DNA from: Isoetes taiwanensis
Taxonomy: Eukaryota > Streptophyta > Lycopodiopsida > Isoetales > Isoetaceae
Direction of reading: 5' to 3'
Assembly: GCA_021234155.1 (NCBI GenBank)
Contig: JAJEKV010000023.1
Coordinates: 5,229,945-5,293,944, forward strand
Length of the DNA stretch: 64,000 bases
Position numbers and translations under genes: made by a program. Numbering within the stretch: position 1 is the first letter of the stretch; every line of letters starts with the position of its first letter. The notes below the pieces were generated by a model, which worked only from the letters and a program-made list of their open reading frames with translations, had not been told where the DNA came from and made no database searches. Positions 58,901 through 64,000 of this stretch are shown in pieces.

Positions 58901-60078
58901 CAGGGTTTTAGGTGCTTATCATGTCTGGCAGGGCTAGGCAGGTTGTGGCAGGGCTGTGGCCTGGCTAGGCAAGGCCAAGAGGCAGTTGGTTGGGCTATGG
59001 CAATGTCAGTTAGATGTTGGAGCCTAGCTCAACATTAATTTGTATGCTCTGACTGCCCAAATTAGGGTTGGGAGCAAATGGGCTGAAAGGGGGCAAAAAA
59101 AAGGAAAGTGGCTAATAGACTCCTGGATATCTGGTGTGTACCGGCTGCCACAAAAACCCCTAGCACACAGCCCGGAAAAGTGCAGATTTGAGCACTGAAA
59201 CAAAGACAAGCATGTATATAACATACACCATTGGAAAGCTCTCTGAACCAGCTTTCCAACAAGCCCAAGCACATGAAAATCTGACACCGGATGTGAGAGA
59301 TACAGTCCGTCGAAGTGTCTACCGGTTGCCACAGAAACCCTAGCACACAGCCCGGAAAAGTGCCAATTTGAGCACAGAAACAAAGCCAAGCATGCAGGTA
59401 CCATACACCGTTGGAAAGATCTCTGAACCAGCTTTCCAACAAGCCCAAGCACATATAAATCTGACACTGGATGTGAGAGATATGACCGATCAAAATTCTG
59501 CCGCAAGACGAGACCAATCGAATACTTACTAAAACATACGCCAATCCCTATATTGGTGTCGGACTTTCATCAACAACACCATCAGGAATTAGGGTATGAA
59601 TTAGTAAAACATTCTCGTAACCTTCAATAAGAGTACAACGCACACCTTTCAACACCGCGTGGCCAAGGCCAACAACGGCATCAGGCGAGGGCTATACTTC
59701 TCAAAGAAGGAAGAAGAAGGGCTGCCACAAAAACCCTAGCACACAGCCCAGAAAAGTGCAGATTTGAGCACCGAAACAAAGACAAGCATGCAAGTATCAT
59801 ACACCGTTGGAAAGCTCTCTGAACCAGCTTTCCAACAAGCCCAACCACATGAAAATCTGACACCGGATGTGAGAGATACGGTCAGGTGGAAGTGTCTCTG
59901 GGTTGCCCACGAAACCCTAGCACACAGCCCGGAAAAGTGCCAATTTGAGCACAGAAACAAAGCCAAGCATGCAGGTACCATACACCGTTGGAAAGATCTC
60001 TGAACCAGCTTTCCAACAAGCCCAAGCACATGAAAATCTGACACCGGATGTGAGAGATATGACCGATCAAAATTCTGC
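58901..60078. repeat. Four units of a 165-175 bp hairpin-bearing repeat
   Basis: Units at about 59142-59317, 59318-59487, 59725-59890 and 59891-60078 share CCACA(A)AACCCTAGCACACAG, CCGGAAAAGTGC, the hairpin TTGGAAAG.TCTCTGAACC-AGCTTTCCAA and CTGACACYGGATGTGAGAGA. Units 2 and 4 extend into GACCGATCAAAATTCTGCCG; units 1 and 3 do not. A 235-bp unrelated stretch separates units 2 and 3. A fifth unit is at 43190. The minus-strand open frames across them are by-products. Confidence 0.85.
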
Positions 60079-61185
60079 CGCCTTAAGGGTAGAGAGGAAG
60101 CGCCGGGGCTACCAAAATTGTTAAAAGAGCACCATCTTAAGCTAGGAACATTCATGATTACCCATCATAATCTAAATAGAACAATGGTTCTAATCAAAGT
60201 AACCTAATCATACAGAATACCAAGGATTAGGATTCTTTTGTCAGTCTCATTTTAGAGTTAGAGGTCATAATTAGAGATGAGCATCTAAGACCAAAAAGAG
60301 ATGACAATCCACCTTAACCTAAGATATCAAAGAATGCAAGCATCGGTTTGCCTCGTTGTAGCCTTTTGGAGCAACGATTGTTTTGAAGCTGCAGTTTTCG
60401 ATTTGCTTCACGATTCTTTGATTCCTTTTTGTCAACAATTCTTTTATGGTAAAGCAAAGATTTGCTCCAATTACAATTACAAGTTAAAGTTAAATCTTAA
60501 GGGTAGTTGGTATTTGGTGAATTTTGAAGCATTTGAAATCTGAAAAAAATCGCACGCTATGGGTCGGAAGGGCATTTGTAAAATTAATGAAATACTTAAG
60601 GACATTTGGGGAATTAACATTAATCTTATTAAGGGTATTTGAGCAATTTCAAAAAGTACAAAATACTTGATATATTGACCAAGGGCATCCCATAAAATGA
60701 TTAGAACTCAAGGGTATGCCATGAAATTGGTCAAACTATAAGGTTATTTTATAGTTTTTTCCTTGTTTCTTTGATGAGTTGTGTATATAGAAGATTTTTA
60801 TGCAATAATTAGGATACTCCTATAATGAATCTACTTCTAGTTCGGAGTCTTAAATGGTTTCTTCATCAAAGTTGAGGGATTCTGTTACAAAGAACCGGAT
60901 TGACAAGTCTCAAGTGATGTTTGAGTAAAAAGAAAAAGTAAAACCTTTTCAACTGTAATTACACGTCAGGTTGGAATTGCAATCTGTAATGGAATAAGCT
61001 CGTTTCAATGCTTCTTCAAGTAATTATCATATCTCACTCTTTCCCCATACTTGAACATGAAAATCCTCAGCCACTGTTATGGTACAAATGAGCAGCAAAA
61101 CCAGTCATGGAAACCGAATGCTTTATAGCCCACAAGAGAACAGGCCAGAACCAGCAGTCTGAATCCTATTGCGGTGCACCAATAC
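60079..61185. other. Spacer and 3' flank of UROD
   Basis: AT-rich sequence without a supported gene. The last few hundred bases are probably UROD 3' UTR (minus strand). Confidence 0.5.
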
Positions 61186-63873
61186 CTAATACCTAATGTT
61201 TTTACTGACCTCAAAGAAATGGGCTACATTATCTTCTGGAGTACCAACCAAAATGCCGTGACCAAGGTTAAGGATATGTTTATGCTTACCAGCCTTCTTA
61301 ACAGTGTCAAATATCCTTTTAGAAATGAAATCCTTTGAACCAAAAAGTGAACCAGGATCAATATTTCCTTGTACGGCTATATTACTGCCTAATCTTTTCC
61401 TAGCTTCAGCCATGTCCACCGTCCAATCAACGCTCACAATATCTGCACCAGAAGAAGCTAATCTTTCCAAGAGACCTCCACTACCACTTGCATACATGAT
61501 AAGTGGAAGATCTGGGTGAGTTTGCTTTACAGCAGTGGTTATCTGCTTTAGATATGGAAGGCTAAATTCTTCAAAATCCATTGGGCTCAAATGTGTTGCC
61601 CATGAATCGAATATTTGCACAACCTGAGCCCCATGATCTGCTTGATATCGTATATATATTATAATAGACTCCGCAAGTTTTTGGAGTAGAGCATGTAATA
61701 TCTGCAAATATACAGGAACATGTAAGCAATAGAAAAACAAGAAGAATAAGAGTGTATATACACCTTGTAATAAACTACGCATTAAATCATATAATCCAAT
61801 GCTAATTGGTCTACACGGACTTACTTTAATGAGTTTAATGATCTCCTCAGGGTTTTAGGAAGAAACGAGATTTTCTATCAAGAATAAGCTGGTAAAAAAT
61901 CTTACCTCAGGTGTGGAAAATGCTAATTTTTTTATCTTTGCAAAATGCTTAGAAGAGCCACCCTCAATAATATATGATGCTAACGTAAAGGGAGCACCAA
62001 CAAATCCCAAAACAGCTGAAGCATTTCCTACCTGAGATTTGGTTGAGAAACAACAAACTTAGTCAAACAGATAATCAGGGATAACTCAAAATAGATAAAT
62101 TGGAAAACACAATCATGAGCTATAGACCTCCTCTGAAGTGTTTTGCTGCTTATCTTATGTAAGCAGAAGCTACTTGAAGTCCTAGTATGGCTATCAAAAG
62201 CTGACAATAGAGACAGCATGGAGAAATAAGAAACAGCATCTTTATCTACGACAGGATCCTCTACTTGATGCATGTAATAATATTAAGGCGGAACATTTTC
62301 TATCTGGTGTAGTATTCAACGTGCATGTGTTTGTGATATAATATAAGCTTCACATACTTCATCTCTTAAGCTCGTCAGTGCTTTGCCAACATATGGCACA
62401 GACTCTGCAGGACAAAGCTCTTGAACTTCAGCAACAGCTTCTGCTGTTGTGATGGGCTTATAGATGACAGGCCCTCGGCCTGGCAGAATGTCGAATGGAA
62501 TATTCATGCCGGTCAGTGGTGTTAGAATATCTGAGAACAAAATCACCTGTATACGAGTTATATCAGAAGCTTTATAAACTGCTAAAAGAATTTTGATCAC
62601 AAAGAACGAAATGTGTCTCTGATGACATCATTATAGAGTTTATGGAAACAACTTACCCCATCGGGTTTGAATACTTTCCATGGCTGAAGGGAAATTTCTA
62701 TTGCAAGATCTGCGTTTTCAGATCTTTCTCGAAATGATGGATACTTTGAAACTATTTCTTGATATGACTGCATGAAAGATTCCAGCCTTAGATCATAACA
62801 TCTGCATAAGACAAAAAGCTAAATGTGGCAAGTAAAATAGAAGGTGAAGTAAAACTTCTCATGGACATCTTTTAGAAAATAAAATATCTCTTATAAGCTG
62901 CACAAAGATGATGTTTCAAAGGCTCTCATAAATAAATTGGCACCAGACAGATGAAGACTAAGATGCAATATATTTTTTTGTACAAAATGTCAAATTCAAA
63001 TAATTGGCACTAGCCTTTGCGTTAAGTTTCTTGGTTGTATATTTACCATTAGATCCGCGCAGCAGTCACTCTTATGTTTTGTACAATGCTTCTAATCAAA
63101 TTTCATATATCTATATTCCTAATGCACAAACATAAGCCCCTAAAGTTATGTATCGAATGCAACATAAAAGAAAATATGCATTCATACTACAATCCAGTTT
63201 ACTGTGAAATTGCATTTCTTTTGAAGGTTTATAGCAGTTAGTGGAGAATGTTACCTTCATATATCTGCCCGCCTGTCTCATTAGCCAAACAGGGGGCCTT
63301 TCAACTTCTTCTCCACGGATGGCACGTAACAAAATTGGGTCTGCTTCATCTTTCGATATGTTTATAGGTGGTTCTGTAAGGGGCAGAGATTGCCACCATC
63401 ATTGGTGAGTTTAGCATACTCATGTCCTGTCTTGTGAAAGTTCCTTATTCCTGTCATACTACATTTTGTTGAACTAAATTGGGAAAAAAAGAATCATCAT
63501 GTAAAAAACGAGTTTTTCAGTTGTTGTCCATAGACGTCCCACGGCATTTATAGAGAAAATTACAGGTTAAGATTTTTAAGAAAATTAAATGTTAAGGGGG
63601 TCGAAGTATAGTTTAACGCAGTGCAGAATCTGGGCATTAACAAGCTATGCAGACATTGGTACATACCCAATGTTCTAACAAGTCTCTGGAACATAATCGC
63701 TAAAGAAAAATGAATGACGCACCTGAAGTTACTGTGGTTCCCGCTGCAGAGCATCTGACCTTCGCCGAGGTCCCATTATGCAAACCCAAGTGCCTGACTT
63801 TGCATGGAATAGGAGTGGGGCATAAGGAAGAGGATGGGGACGATAAGAGAGGACCGGAGCACGCCATAGCCAT
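61186..63873 (-). CDS. HEME: Uroporphyrinogen decarboxylase with transit peptide (403 aa)
   Basis: UROD converts uroporphyrinogen III to coproporphyrinogen III in the plastid, in the heme/chlorophyll pathway. The exon model on the minus strand is 63873-63723, 63373-63255, 62767-62657, 62546-62358, 62031-61906 and 61701-61186. All are GT-AG, phases agree, and the sum is 1212 bp. Exon 1 encodes a Ser/Pro-rich, acid-free start ([17 protein letters not shown]), typical of a plastid transit peptide. Exon 2 has [15 protein letters not shown], exon 4 [17 protein letters not shown] (catalytic Asp), exon 5 [16 protein letters not shown] (Tyr), and exon 6 [11 protein letters not shown] and [16 protein letters not shown] (active-site His). 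It ends KNIRY, close to the usual C-terminus. It looks intact. A second ATG two codons downstream of the first would serve equally. Confidence 0.95.
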
Positions 63874-64000
63874 GTTCAGTGGAAAATCTGACCGAAGAAC
63901 AAATCTAAAGCTGGGCTAAACAGCAGAGGACACGTGGCACGATTGGATGCCTGGCATAGACGGGCGGATTGGATCCTTCCATTCAATCCAACGGCTCTAC
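63874..64000 (-). promoter_or_regulatory. UROD upstream region (partial)
   Basis: The last 127 bases lie just upstream of the UROD ATG and probably hold the 5' UTR. On the minus strand no clear TATA element is seen. CACGTGGC at about 63931-63938 is a G-box-like ACGT motif (CACGTG), common in light-regulated plastid genes. Its use here is inference. Confidence 0.4.

Noticed and set aside
59024-60155. Minus-strand 139-160-codon frames with repeated LVGKLVQR segments
   Set aside because: The protein repeats simply mirror the 170-bp DNA repeat; two frames are open at once.
1-64000. CRISPR arrays, bacterial operons, tRNA or rRNA genes
   Set aside because: The window is plant nuclear DNA; no array of equal spacers and no tRNA or rRNA signature was seen by eye.

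Overview
The window is nuclear DNA of a land plant. It holds three complete or near-complete intron-containing host genes of plant type: a sterol 14-demethylase of the CYP51G class, a uroporphyrinogen decarboxylase with a plausible plastid transit peptide, and a PAP2/sphingomyelin-synthase-like membrane protein. Remnants of a class II trehalose-phosphate synthase, a PPR protein, a CTL1-type choline transporter-like protein and an SF1 helicase are also plant-like. Long spacers, heavy transposon load, LINEs with (ATTCT)n-like tails instead of poly(A), and a Helentron-type relic suggest a large non-flowering plant genome (a fern is my guess; the sequence does not prove it).

Layout. 1-4959: 3' part of a chromodomain Ty3/gypsy element with an internal deletion, ending in a 1.56-kb LTR. 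4960-8118: AT-rich spacer with small tandem repeats. 8119-10768: PAP2/SMS-like gene with four exons, one intron being GC-AG. 11205-12490: 1.3-kb purine tract. 15617-17610: TPS and PPR pseudogene pieces. 19218-20990: CYP51 (three exons). 23156-28160: decayed LINE (minus) carrying a 321-bp terminal-inverted-repeat element. 30450-31735: minus-strand relic with PIF1-type helicase motifs followed by an AP-endonuclease-like domain, the Helentron order. 32339-36045: two LTR-family fragments around an ePHD-like gene fragment.

36048-43365: a second LINE (minus) split by an LTR (copy A). 43366-45485: an intronless GC-rich cassette with a 5'-truncated divergent histone H3, two near-identical 67-bp palindromes, a TATA box and an unrecognised 323-residue acidic protein. 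46377-48160: helicase and choline-transporter fragments side by side on the minus strand. 48760-49329: an unrecognised 189-residue protein. 49503-57092: a frame-broken chromodomain gypsy element whose 3' LTR (copy B) is inserted at the same LINE position as copy A, so 39505-43365 and about 55250-59317 are duplicates. 58901-60078: a 170-bp repeat family. 61186-63873: UROD (minus, six exons).

The host genes are independent housekeeping genes (sterol synthesis, tetrapyrrole synthesis, membrane lipid metabolism), not a pathway cluster. The most unusual content is the histone H3/palindrome/acidic-protein cassette at 43.4-45.5 kb, the Helentron-like relic, and the duplicated LTR-in-LINE block, where a 273-bp DNA element is present in one copy only.
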